Source of the DNA: Schistocephalus solidus
Taxonomy: Eukaryota > Platyhelminthes > Cestoda > Diphyllobothriidea > Diphyllobothriidae
NCBI GenBank assembly: GCA_017591395.1
Contig: WEDG01001547.1
Coordinates: 344,001 to 408,000 of the forward strand
DNA length: 64,000 nucleotides
Direction of reading: 5' to 3'
The position numbers were made by a program, and so were the translations under genes. Positions 1 to 10,009 of the stretch are shown piece by piece; position 1 is the stretch's first letter; the number at the start of each line of letters is the position of its first letter. The notes under the pieces are model-generated. The model saw nothing but the letters and a program-made list of their open reading frames with translations, was not told where the DNA came from and searched no databases.

Positions 1-455
1 ATAGCAAAACGAAATAGGCAGAGTAGCGAACAGTTAGAAAAATAGCCACGTTAATGGAGATCAAAAATGACGGCTCAAAATTCAAAAGCTCACCTTTTAG
101 TGATCGAACCCTTTTCGTTTTATCGATTATTAGGCCTAAGAAAACCCCAGTGCACCTGACCTGCGAATTTGATTATATGATTCACCACAAGGTACTGGGT
201 TTCTTTCAACTGTAATAGTACCCTATGGTAAAGAGCATCTAGCAAAACGTTTTAACCGATTGGGTGAGTAGAGATGATGTCGATGGCAAAATTCTTACTG
301 TATTTTGGTAGTCTTTGAAGGTACCTACGGAACCCTTGCCGTAGACTTATAACCAGAAAGATAAGCAAGCAATGGTTATATGCCTAGTTCTTCATTCTAA
401 ATGAATGAACACATTTAAATATAAACGTGACATAAGAGGGGAGGTTGGAAGTCTT
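1..455. other. No recognised feature
   Basis: AT-rich sequence with stops in all frames. Nothing identified. Confidence 0.5.
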
Positions 456-459
456 TGAC

Positions 460-1440
460 TGATGGATTGAACCTATTTCCCCGACACAACCTCTACGGTG
501 CAAAAAACTAACTGAAAAGTGCACGAACCGAACGGGTCACCCACACGTACTTGATATGATGATCACGTAGTTATCCATTTCTTGAATATTTTTTTGACCT
601 GACAACTGGACACGCGAAACAAATTTTAATAGGGAAACAAGAATGACGGAGGCCCTGGAAGACAGCGCTTACAAACTACATTGCTCGCGGAGTCTCGGTC
701 AGGTTCACGGATGTTGAGAGCTTGAGAAATACCACTCAGCAAAACCCAGCTGGAAGCTAAGAAAACATGCGAGTGCGAAAAATCAGCTGTCATGACCCGT
801 GCAGAAGTGACAGCCGAAGGCTGACTGGAGAGCAATAGCGAAAGGTAGTTAAGCGTAAGAAGCCTGCAAACTGTAATGTTATTATGGCATGAAGGTGCTT
901 TTTGGTCAGCTGTTGAGGCTTCAGACTCGATCCGGTACGTTTTTTTACAGGAGGTGGGCGATGACGTCCACGTTTGAGTCGACGGACGATATACCACGCC
1001 TACCCCCCTGGAGCGTCCCATCGCTACTGTTATCTGGCGATTACGGTTAAACCGGGCATTTGAATGATGGCAACACGGAGGCCCACAGAGGCTAGCAAAT
1101 GCGAAGGGGGAAAATGTCCACTAACAGCAATAGTAGCTACGACAACGGGTCATAAACCGCTTAAAATTATAATGAGAAAGGGAAAATTGAGCGAGCAGCA
1201 ACTGACTTCACACAATTTGACACTTCAATGTTATTCTAATGGCGCGAAATAGAGCAGTTGTCATTAGGAATGGGTCTATTACATGGAAATGGGGACCTAC
1301 TGTTTGTCGGCTCAAAAAACAAGTGATCACGGACCTCAACAGCTGTTTGATGGACTCGGACATTCGACTGGTGCATGGGAGAGAGATGAGAGATAAATTG
1401 CCGTCTAGGCGATCGCTTGAACAGTAACTTTGGTAGATGG
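460..1440. repeat. 0.9-kb interspersed repeat, copy 1
   Basis: Nearly colinear with 17385-18370. Long identical blocks include GACGGAGGCCCTGGAAGACA, TCGCGGAGTCTCGGTCAGGT, GAGGCTTCAGACTCGATCCG and CGTCTAGGCGATCGCT. No intact ORF spans it, so it is probably a non-autonomous element of unknown class. The match ends at GGTAGATGGA, after which this copy runs into an X module. Confidence 0.88.
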
Positions 1441-1444
1441 ACGC

Positions 1445-1545
1445 CTCACCGATCGGGAACGGGACTCACTCCTCGTGTTCTGCCTAAGAGTTGACTCTCG
1501 AGCCCCACCAGCAAACGATCCGCGGCTATTATTATAGGCTGATGA
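1445..1545 (+). repeat. X module (companion of the SINE family), solitary copy
   Basis: Pattern GATCGGGAACGGGACTCACTC, CTCTCGAGCCCCACCAGCA, GCGGCTATTATTAT, shared with 9770-9845, 14470-14595 and 26460-26575 and, inverted, 26750-26850. It contains a short GGCTC/GAGCC inverted motif. Confidence 0.55.
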
Positions 1546-1599
1546 CATGACAGCTGAGGGCTACCGTTTGTCCCGCAGCAAGGTGGCCGAGGCGCCTGA

Positions 1600-1760
1600 A
1601 GTAGGTTATAAAGATAGTTGACCGCACACTCTCCTTCCTCACCTGGGCCCGGTGCCATGACCAAGTTAAGGAGGCTCGAGTCGGGAGAGAGCGCAGGTTG
1701 CTGTCGTAGTGGAAACTCGCACATAAGCCTGGCACGGAGTTCACGGACTCGGAGTGCCAT
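1600..1760. repeat. GC-rich repeat, fragment A
   Basis: A short piece of the same family (ACCGCACACTCTCCTTCCTC, CCTGGGCCCGGTGCCATGAC, GGGAGAGAGCGCAG). It follows the 0.9-kb repeat and the X module, so this corner is a nest of insertions. Confidence 0.55.
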
Positions 1761-1955
1761 AGAAGCAATAAACAACTATTACACCTTGGGAAGAGCGAGA
1801 GGATCTTCAATAATTTTGTCCTTACGCAGTTCGCTTGGGATGAGGTGGAAAAACCACGCGTTATCAAGAGCATTAAAGGTTGTCTTAGGTTTATAAGAGA
1901 CAGACTTGGAGACTTGACGGATACTCTTGGCTAGCAGCATCGGTAAGGTACGGCT

Positions 1956-2020
1956 AAAAGTACCCTCTGTTGGTTTAGGGTTACCGTTGAGGTTAGTGTT
2001 AGTTTAAGAGGCGTTAGGCG
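1956..2020. repeat. Degenerate telomere-like block (TTAGGG type)
   Basis: TTTAGGGTTACCGTTGAGG and GTTAGTGTTAGTTTAAGAGG resemble decayed TTAGGG repeats. Confidence 0.45.
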
Positions 2021-3309
2021 CGAGAAAAGAATAAGAAGTAAGAGGAAACAGATGCGATCGCACGAAGAGGAACTGTATTCGCCTGGCATTTCGGATTGAT
2101 GCTTGAACTCATAGTCAGAGGCTACATCAGCCGCAGTTACTTGGTACACCGGGAACTGCAGTATTATAGGATGTAGTCACTATGCCACCGCATATCTATG
2201 ACAATTAATGACAAAAAGGGACAGGCGTGTTGTGCAACTCGATGGTTGATCAGCACTCCTACAGTATCCAGAGTGGGGTTGCGCAACCACGGGCTTTGAT
2301 TAGGAGACATGCGCATGTTTTCTAGACCGTAATGTCTGACGCCCCATGTCATGCACTGCAGCCTGTTGCCGACGCATCAGATTGGTTGATTTAAACTTCC
2401 AGCGGCAGCTCCAACAACTGACTTGCGTCAACGAACTATAAAGGAGAACTTCTGCTGCATGCTCAATATTCTATTGCGCGTTCTACTCTTACAGTCTCTA
2501 GAGGTTAGTTTTGACTTATTTCTCTGTAATGTGTCTGCCGCGTGGCAAGTAGCCGGTATTTTGCTGAATTTAGTTTGCGTTTTAAAGCAATCGCAGTTAC
2601 TTAAGTAGTGATGTATCCAATTATTTTATATTTACCTTAATTATTAAACCATTGTTTACTTCAAAAGTCGGTTATTGTGGGACAAACGGGAAGGCAAAAA
2701 ATAAGGAAAATCTTGGTTTTATTCCCGTAATGTTGGCTCACAGTTACTTTGATACTGTTACCGTTTTTTAGAAGTTAAGAATGGTTTAACGGTAACTTTG
2801 GAACAGTGAACGAATTTTACAGCATTAAGCTAATGCCAATAACCGTAATCTCAACGGCAATTTTATATCGTATGTGATTTTAAATCCCACTAATGTTTAC
2901 TGAACCAACTTAGAAAATATTCCTCCAAATGAGAACGTTAATTTAGACAAAACTTTTCGAAGTAGTTAAACTTTTTGCTTCTAAAATAAGAAATATCTTG
3001 TACTGGCCATACCAAATATCCAGTAGTTTATCTTTTACTATATATATTTTCCGACAGATTTCATAGTCTATGGTTCATAAATAAGACCTTTTTGTGACTA
3101 AATGGCTGCAGCTCCACTTGATGGCCAATTTGGCACATGTTTTTTGAAACGAGGTGAGTAGTCCTGAGTAAGCTTGCTAGCATTTTATTGGGCAGTTATG
3201 GACTGGGAGTTTGGGGTTCTTTTGAGAAGTTTAGAATAAAATAATTAACGGAATTGATATATGGAGTGAGGTTTAGAAGTTGTGGGTCAGGATTCTGGGT
3301 TTAGAATTG

Positions 3310-3740
3310 GACCAGGGAATAAGCGCTCAGTTTAGGGTTAAGACAAATTATTAACCTCAACTACTAACCCTCACTGCTAAGTCTAACTACTAGCCCCAAC
3401 TACTCATCCTAACTATTAACCCTAACAATTAAACTTAGCTGATAGTATTAATTACAAGGCCTAGCTAGAAGTGCTAAGACAAACACTTAATAACAACCCC
3501 AAAGTTAAACCCCAATAAGTAACTCCAAAATTGAGCTGTAACTCAAAAAATTTAGATCCAACTGAAAACCAAATCCAAAATTGTCTACCCACAACCCTAA
3601 ACATAAAATCTCACTCTATAATTCCAATCTTAAACACTCAATCGCTAGCTCAACACCCAGACATTAATCTCATACTCCTATTCGAAAAATTACCATTTGT
3701 CAACTCTCTAGCCAAAATCAAACACGCCAAGATAATACAT
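3310..3740. repeat. Degenerate telomere-like block (CCTAAC type)
   Basis: Irregular repetition of AACCCTAAC-like words (ACTAACCCTCACTGC, ATTAACCCTAACAATT, ACAACCCTAAACATAAA). C, A and T dominate one strand, and stop codons are rare in one frame. Confidence 0.6.
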
Positions 3741-3863
3741 GCCCACGTAGCCATGACAGCAGATATTCTCTGGGAAATTTATTACTGCACAGATTATAAA
3801 AGATTTTAATTGATGAACTTTTGGCAGTTTTTGAAAAGAGTTATTAGGAAAGCAAGGAAATAC

Positions 3864-3869
3864 TATAAA
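3864..3869 (+). promoter_or_regulatory. Possible TATA box of the EF-hand gene
   Basis: TATAAA lies 52 nt before the ATG at 3921, leaving room for a short 5' leader. Position is the only support. AT-rich DNA gives such matches by chance. Confidence 0.25.
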
Positions 3870-3920
3870 CTACCTGAACAAATTTTAGAGCCCTTCTATT
3901 TCTATTTCTTCCTTTAAAGA

Positions 3921-5645
3921 ATGTCAAGCGCTGCTCAAAGGTACCTTGATGCTTTCATTGCTGCGGACAAGGACGGCAGCGGAACGTTAACCCGTGAAGA
4001 ATTGGCCACAGTACTCAAGGAGAATGGAATGTCTGCAGCAAAAGCCGACGTAAGTCAAAAACAGTTCTGTTTAAAATAAAACACAGGTTATATGATAAAC
4101 GATACTGACCATCTTGTCTTAGCTGTGTCAGCGTTGAATAAAAGTGATTGTTAAAATATTGCTGCATGTGGTTAAAACGTCCTCGAAACCCCGTGTGGTA
4201 GAAAACATAAAACTCTCTTCACAGTTTGACTACTTGACAGTCAGATCATCTTTTCGGACTAGATCCACCGCGCGCTTCTCAGCAAGGTTGTGATCGGGGG
4301 TGGTGACTTCTATGTCAATTTGTTTATGTTGAGAGAATATTGACGCGGCATCTACTGCACGCTCTCCTCTCAACCCATCCGGGCCCGATGTCAAGATTAA
4401 GTCGAGATGACTGTAGGTGGAATCGGACGTAGGTGGCTAGTGTCACCTGGGTCTGCCTCTGGGCGCACCAAAGGCCCTCCACTTATCTGGCAGTTGCTAG
4501 GCGTGCGCATCTCCCTTGGCGCCTGCCGGGACCTGATCTGGCCCCTGAATTAGTCCATCGCATATACCGGGCTTCCCGTTATGGGGACGCCTATCATTAC
4601 ACACTAGGACCCTGAATATGCACTCTAATATGCGTGTTAGACAAGGTTTAACTCTAAAAGGGGAAAGCTCTGACAAAACTCAACCACTTATAACGTTAGC
4701 TTAAAAAAGGAAATCTGTTGGGGAAACTAAAATACAGGGAAAGGCCTAAGGAATCGCTTAAGCAAACCTTACTGAATGAGAGCTTTGTCCTATATTTCAA
4801 CAATGAATCTGAGTAAAACAGTTCGCTGATGGAGCAGACATGTTTAACGCAACAAAGAGGTACGGTTAATATAAAGATAGTACGCTCTCGAGCGCAATGC
4901 ACTGCATATTTGGTGTCATAGGTATTTTATGGATTTTGTAGATAAAATAGTCCAAAATACTAATTGTTTAATCAGAAATCAACGACAACAGACTGTGTAT
5001 TATTCAAATGTAGTTTGTGACTTTCTCTTTTTCCCTTGTTTAGAAGTTAATGAGCAAGCTGGACCTCAATGGGGATGGCATAATCACGCTAGGAGAGTAC
5101 AAAGTTGCATTAAACATATCAAGCCAGCCGATGGATGCGTAAGTACTTCATAGCTAAAACACTGAGTATAGATTTCCGCTTAAAGTCATATTGATAGTTT
5201 TCCGTTTGCCAAAGTTTCTTGAAATCGTCAATTTAATCGAGCCTTCTGTCATCGTTGAACCTTTTAAAGGATAAAATTTCGACTGCATGAGCTCACGTAA
5301 TTTTCATACACATATCTTATCCGAACAAGAATTCTTATATATCAGCCTCCAACTAATATACCTTACCTATTATAATTGATATGAAGATACTGAATATTTT
5401 ATCGCCTGTTAACATATCTTGAACTCAAATTTGCCTCCATAAGGTGGAAGTCTCTATTTGAATCCCTTGACAAAGACGGAGGTGGAACAGTAAGCGTTGA
5501 CGAGTTGAAAGCCTTTCTTCGGCAGACGGGTTCCCAAAACCTGCAAGATACCGTAGATGCCTGGATGGAAGACTATGACACAAATAATGATGGCCAACTT
5601 AATTATCAAGAGTTTTTGGGCTTCATTGCCTCGCTTGAATGCTAA
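3921..5645 (+). CDS. Four-EF-hand calcium-binding protein, isoform with proximal last exon (3 exons)
   Basis: Calmodulin/troponin-C-like calcium sensor assembled from three exons: 3921-4049 (129 nt), 5044-5138 (95 nt) and 5444-5645 (202 nt). All donors are GTAAGT; acceptors are TTTAG and ATAAG. The joined frame encodes 141 residues, slightly shorter than calmodulin (149). Four EF-hand loops are visible: DKDGSGTLTREE (16-27), DLNGDGIITLGE (50-61), DKDGGGTVSVDE (84-95) and DTNNDGQLNYQE (120-131), each with Asp at position 1, Gly at 6 and Glu at 12. Loop 3 has Gly at position 5 where Asp, Ser or Asn is usual. Exons 1 and 2 each carry one hand and exon 3 carries a pair. There is no signal peptide or membrane segment, so it is probably cytosolic. 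The start is the first ATG, with no upstream in-frame alternative needed. The protein ends in Cys. Its cellular target is unknown; its function as a Ca2+ sensor or buffer is inferred from the family. Confidence 0.88.
4210..4615. repeat. GC-rich repeat, copy B, in intron 1 of the EF-hand gene
   Basis: A diverged copy of the family at 20941 and 61347, with GGCATCTACTGCACGCTCTC, CCCGATGTCAAGA and the GACCTGATCTGGCCCC block. It is markedly more GC-rich than the surrounding intron, indicating insertion. Confidence 0.6.
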
Positions 5646-5743
5646 TTCTGTGCTAGTATCAGTAACAATAACCTCGAAGTGAATGTCAATCATTGTAAAC
5701 GTGCTTTGATTGCACCTGTAGTCATATTTCCGAACTTCTTTTA

Positions 5744-5749
5744 AATAAA
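5744..5749 (+). terminator. Polyadenylation signal after the proximal last exon
   Basis: AATAAA lies about 100 nt after the stop at 5643-5645. It supports 5444-5645 being usable as a true terminal exon. The distal exon at 6638-6839 has only AATAAT-like variants close downstream. Confidence 0.5.
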
Positions 5750-6000
5750 CCATCCTTTTTACTGAAATGCGTCGTATAAGATAAGGGACATTTAAAAGCT
5801 TCCAAGACCTTGTCCAATTATGCACTGTTCGGCTTAATTATCATTTTACTGGTAGTTCAGCTGGGAAGAAATAATTTCTTCATCGGAAAAACATCCACGT
5901 TAATAGTGTGCTTATTTGCTCTCATATGAAGTTGCAAGATTTGCCAAAAGGAAGACCTGCTAATAGTTAAATGATTTAAAGTTTTTGCAGTTCCCATTCA

Positions 6001-6410
6001 GGATACCAAGTGAAGGCATTTTCATAATCAGTTAACAGTTTTGCTGCTCGAACGATTGCGTGTGGTTGAAGGTGAGATTCCCGTGTTTGTACGGCTGAAC
6101 TAATGGCTAGGTCACTGGAGGGTTCGCACGTCACCTTCTCCATTCGTACTTAACGGCAACGCACGGTTACATGGGATCTTAACTCTCTTGCAGGATACCA
6201 AGTGAAGGCATTTTCATAATCAATTAGTAGTTTTGCCGCTCGAACGATTGCATGTAGTCCTAGGTCATATTCATGAGTATTTATTCTGAACGGACGGCTA
6301 GGGTGCTGGAAGGTTCACTCATCCTCTTCTACACTTTAGTCTCCAAACGTCTCCCAAACGTTAGCTCACTGGTACGCGGGATCTAATGTCTCTTTCTCGC
6401 TGTCTAAAAG
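6001..6410 (+). repeat. Tandem duplication of a roughly 200-bp unit
   Basis: Two head-to-tail copies begin with the same 29-nt stretch (GGATACCAAGTGAAGG...) at 6001 and 6193. They share further blocks such as CTCGAACGATTGC and a GGGATCT near their ends, with moderate divergence. They fill most of the interval between the two alternative terminal exons of the EF-hand gene. No coding potential is seen. Confidence 0.8.
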
Positions 6411-6637
6411 TCAGGAAACGTGATATTAATTTTCACTTGCAAGACTTGATAACGTTGACCTACTTTGAATCTGACAAACCAAACACCACATAATTTCATT
6501 GCCAGCTTCAAAATATGTGCATTTGTTTATGAGGAATAGAAGGAAACATGATGAAAATTTAATACATCCTTGAGACGCAAAGTGAAGGGCTTCACCCTGT
6601 ACGACATAGGAATTGACAGTATTTCATTTCCTTTTAG

Positions 6638-6839
6638 GTGGAGGGAACTCTTCGACCTTATAGACGTAGATAAATCTGGAGCAATTGACGCTGAGGAATT
6701 GATTCGGTTTTTAAATGAATCCGGAAACGGGCAGTTAGTAGCGGCTGTCAAGAATTGGATCAAGGAATTTGACGAGAATTGCGATGGGAAATTACAGTAC
6801 AAGGAGTTTCTAAAGTTCGTCGCCTCCACGGAATGCTGA
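6638..6839 (+). CDS. Alternative terminal exon of the EF-hand gene at 3921 (second C-terminal lobe)
   Basis: The exon follows a strong acceptor (CATTTCCTTTTAG) and is exactly 202 nt. This is the same length and entry phase as the last exon at 5444-5645, so it can be spliced directly to the donor at 5138/5139. It encodes 66 complete residues starting WRELFDLID, with EF loops DVDKSGAIDAEE and DENCDGKLQYKE, and ends STEC before a TGA. The proximal exon ends SLEC. The two lobes align along their whole length but differ at many positions, so this is an old tandem exon duplication. Splicing to exons 1 and 2 would again give 141 residues. It could instead be the surviving part of a separate duplicated gene, but I found no copies of exons 1 and 2 between 5645 and 6638. 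Confidence 0.8.
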
Positions 6840-8434
6840 TGCCTCCCTAAACATCCACCAATGAGAATTGTACAAATAATGCCAAAAAGAGTGCTCAATA
6901 TTTTTTATATGCGTGTCCGATAATTATTTAATGCACATGTAAGGTAAAAGGAAAAAAATTTAATAATTCCAGGATATGCAGTTTTATTATGGGCGACATT
7001 GGGTTTCTATATAAAGCGAAGAAATATTGTCGGCAGACAGAATTTGACGAGTATATATCAGTGACAACTTTTTAAAAGATTTAAATCCATCTTTTCTACG
7101 TTGAATAAGAAATGGCCTAAGTCAAAGAAGGTAAATAGGAAAAAATTAAAGTGTTTTAATGTATCAATTAAAAACACTAGCCTCTGCTGGCTTGTCACAT
7201 TATTTCAGCTTGTTGTTTGTTTAAATAATACCGATGAATTTCAAAGTGAAAGCGATAAAATATGTGAGCACAAGGCAAACCAGAAAGGTATTATTTATTA
7301 TTTAAAAATTAAAAACGAAAGAGTTGTGGGCTTCATTAATACAGTAAGATCCAGATTCTCACTCTCTTCTATTAGTACGGAGAATAAGCATAATAAATGA
7401 TAGAAAAGGAAAAGGACACTAAAGCATACATATTAACATCGAAGAATGGAATAATACATATCAGGATTTGTGTGGCAGATAATAATTGGGCTTGTGACAA
7501 AATGGCTGCAAAATGCGGAGCTGATGATTGTTTTTCGCAGAATGCCTTCGTGTTTTTTTTAGAAAGAGGTTATATATGATACCCTGATTATAGCACACTG
7601 AGGTATCTTACAGTTTTAAAAGTAGAATTTAGTTAAAGTGGGGCACTAGATCAAATCTTCTGTTATTATAAAATACATACACCCTTCTGCAGTAGAAAAA
7701 GTGCAGGGCGAATTGCAGCTACAAAGGAGAAGTAATCAAAGAGCACAGTGGAGAATACTGTAACCAAAGCTCTCACGTACGCTAAGAGGATTTTCCTTTT
7801 CAGAACTTAGCGATCGCTTAGAAGACTGATTTCTTTCGTCACTTTATTTTTTTGCGATAGTGAAGTGTTATGCGCATATTTTATTTCAGTAGCCTAGGAA
7901 GCGTCTTGTACCTTAAAAGTAGTACTAATTATCGAGCGGGTGGCTGTTGGTACCGTCGGGGAGGCTACGCATTATCAGCTGGATATTAGGTAGCTTCACG
8001 TCATGCACCAGCTGTTGTGACCTAGCAACCATATGCTATATCACAAGCAACGTTATTTTATCAAAGTTTTTTTATATCAACTAAGTGAGATATAGCCTCC
8101 ATTGACAGGCAGTGAACGATTCCTCCTGCGAAGGAGTAAACACTAAAGTGTTGGTAGACATTGGCTTGTCAGTTTATTAATGGTATGAATGTGCATCTGG
8201 TAATATACTGATTGTTCTGCTTAATACATACACAGGGTATTAATTTTCATGGAGTTTTATCCAAGCAAGAATATAAAAAGAGTTCTTACCAGGATTGTGT
8301 TCAGTTTATTTAACAATTTTCCAGCGTAAGAGATCCAGAATGGAGCAAAACATTCACCGCATGACACCAAAAATACTTGATGAATTTAAATACATTGGTC
8401 ATAATTCCTTTGACCCATTTGTGAAAACCTTGGC
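6840..8434. other. 3' flank of the EF-hand gene, no further feature
   Basis: AT-rich and non-coding. No canonical AATAAA lies close to the stop at 6839; AATAAT at about 6875 is the nearest variant. Short open frames at 7101-7579 are Lys/Asn-rich and typical of AT-rich noise. Confidence 0.5.
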
Positions 8435-8516
8435 GGCCTCGGTGGGATTCGAACCCACACGAGCAAGGGGAAGGCTTTAGTACAGCCAACGCTCTAGCCA
8501 ACTGAGCTACGAGGCC
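8435..8516 (-). other. tRNA-like sequence (82 nt), probably repeat-derived
   Basis: Acceptor stem GGCCTCG/CGAGGCC, D stem GCTC/GAGC and T arm GTGGG-TTCGAAT-CCCAC all pair perfectly. The 82-nt length would suit a class II tRNA (Ser or Leu). The anticodon arm is poor: the best fold pairs GGCT with AGCC, giving loop GTACTAA and anticodon ACT, with a mismatch at the base. The variable arm forms no clear stem. A damaged copy at 58838-58935 shares both the tRNA-like part and a 35-nt flank, so this is more likely a tRNA-derived repeat than a working tRNA gene. Confidence 0.5.
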
Positions 8517-9567
8517 CCACCGGGAGCCGTGAGTTTAATCACACTTGGGTCAAGTTACCCGCCCAGCCTACTGCGACGTATGGAATCCACCAATTCTGAT
8601 ACAGCAAGCTGACTTCCCAAGCAGGATTTCCTAAGCAATCAATCTAGAATCCACCAGATGACTACCAGGCACAATTAATTAGTAGAGGATTTTGACAGAT
8701 GTGAATAATTCCTTTGACAGAAATGGAAAGTGAGGTTCAGTCTCTAGGTCTGTCGATCTTAATTCCGAGATTTTTACTGTATACTCGACTGTTTTAAACT
8801 GAGGTTTGGTCTTCGTTACAATGCCTACGATAGCTAGTGAAGTATAATTTTCGCATTACTCGAATTATAAACACTTTATTTAAAACGAGTTAAAATAAAT
8901 TTCCAACTCCTGCTTCATTGACTTGAACGTAGACTTTTATTGAAAGTAAATATTTTAAAGTTATTTACTTTTTTAGCTGGCAGTTTGGGTAAATATTCAT
9001 GATAAAAGACATGTTCAGTGGATAAAACAATTGGACGATTTTTGAAAGGTTTCTAATTATGCAGAAAATTATATGGCGGTGTAGTACTTATAATTGACAT
9101 AACTGCTTAGGGCCAAGAAGTCAGTTCACTCAGCACAAATTGAGTAGAATTAATATTTAACTCAGAAGTTGCTTGCTTTTATCTTCATACACCAGCTAGT
9201 CCTCTACCAACATGACAAGGAAATCTGAAGTCGATTTCCACTGGGGTACGCCTAGGACTTGTCAGTGTAGGACAACTGACTAAAAGCTTGTTTCGGAACG
9301 AAGCCAAAATAATGAGCATAACCTTGAATTTGGGTTAGTGCACGTCCTTGATTTGACGAAGCAGATTACACATGAATGTAGGCTCGGAGACAGCTATATA
9401 GGTTTACGTTAGTATTCAAAGAAACTTTTTAAAGTCCTTGCGAGGGAAGATCGGTTTGCTTACTGAACTTGACGCCTTTTGCGGGAGTGAAAGTCAGTTC
9501 TATTTGTACAATACTCTACTGGCTATTTGATAAGTTTCTGTGATAAATAAAAAGTCTAAAATTTCGA

Positions 9568-10008
9568 CAACGACAAGGGAGAATGGAATGGCCATTTCTG
9601 GCTAATTAGTCGTCATCAGTTTTATATGCCCAATACCCGGTGATACCCCAATCGAGACTCAAACCCACGACCCATTTATTAGAAGTCCAATACTCTGGAA
9701 AACTGCCGGTTTAGAACGGGGATATGAACTTTCGTTTATGAACGTTAAACGATCGTTAACGGAACTAACTCGTCATGCTCTGCCCTGGGGCTCATTCTCG
9801 TGCCCCGCCAGTAATGGAACAGCGGCTAGTAGTATTAGAGGCAGATTAACAATGTTGATAAAGACAAGAGAGACTAAAATGGTAACTTCTGGTTAATTAG
9901 CTGTCATAAACCAGTCATTCCCAACCTCAAGTGGTGTCGAACCCAAGACTTGAACCCGCAACCTGTTGATCAGAAGTTTCTCACTCTAAACATTGAGCCA
10001 CGGGCTCG
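9568..10008 (-). mobile_element. Composite tRNA-derived SINE: SINE, X module, SINE
   Basis: Two minus-strand SINE units (9568-9700 and 9850-10008) enclose a plus-oriented X module (9770-9845). The reverse complement reads SINE, inverted X, linker, SINE, the same order as 26575-27045. The units carry a B-box remnant (GGGTTCAAGTC on minus at about 9950) and the conserved 3' end AGAAATGGCCATTCCA...CTTGTC. Confidence 0.6.
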
Positions 10009-10009
10009 T

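Noticed and set aside
3531..3809. A 92-codon plus-strand frame
   Set aside because: It lies in the degenerate telomere-like block, whose composition lacks stops in one frame. Composition explains it.
8435..8516. A functional tRNA gene
   Set aside because: The anticodon arm is imperfect and a second damaged copy shares flanking DNA, so a repeat origin is more likely.
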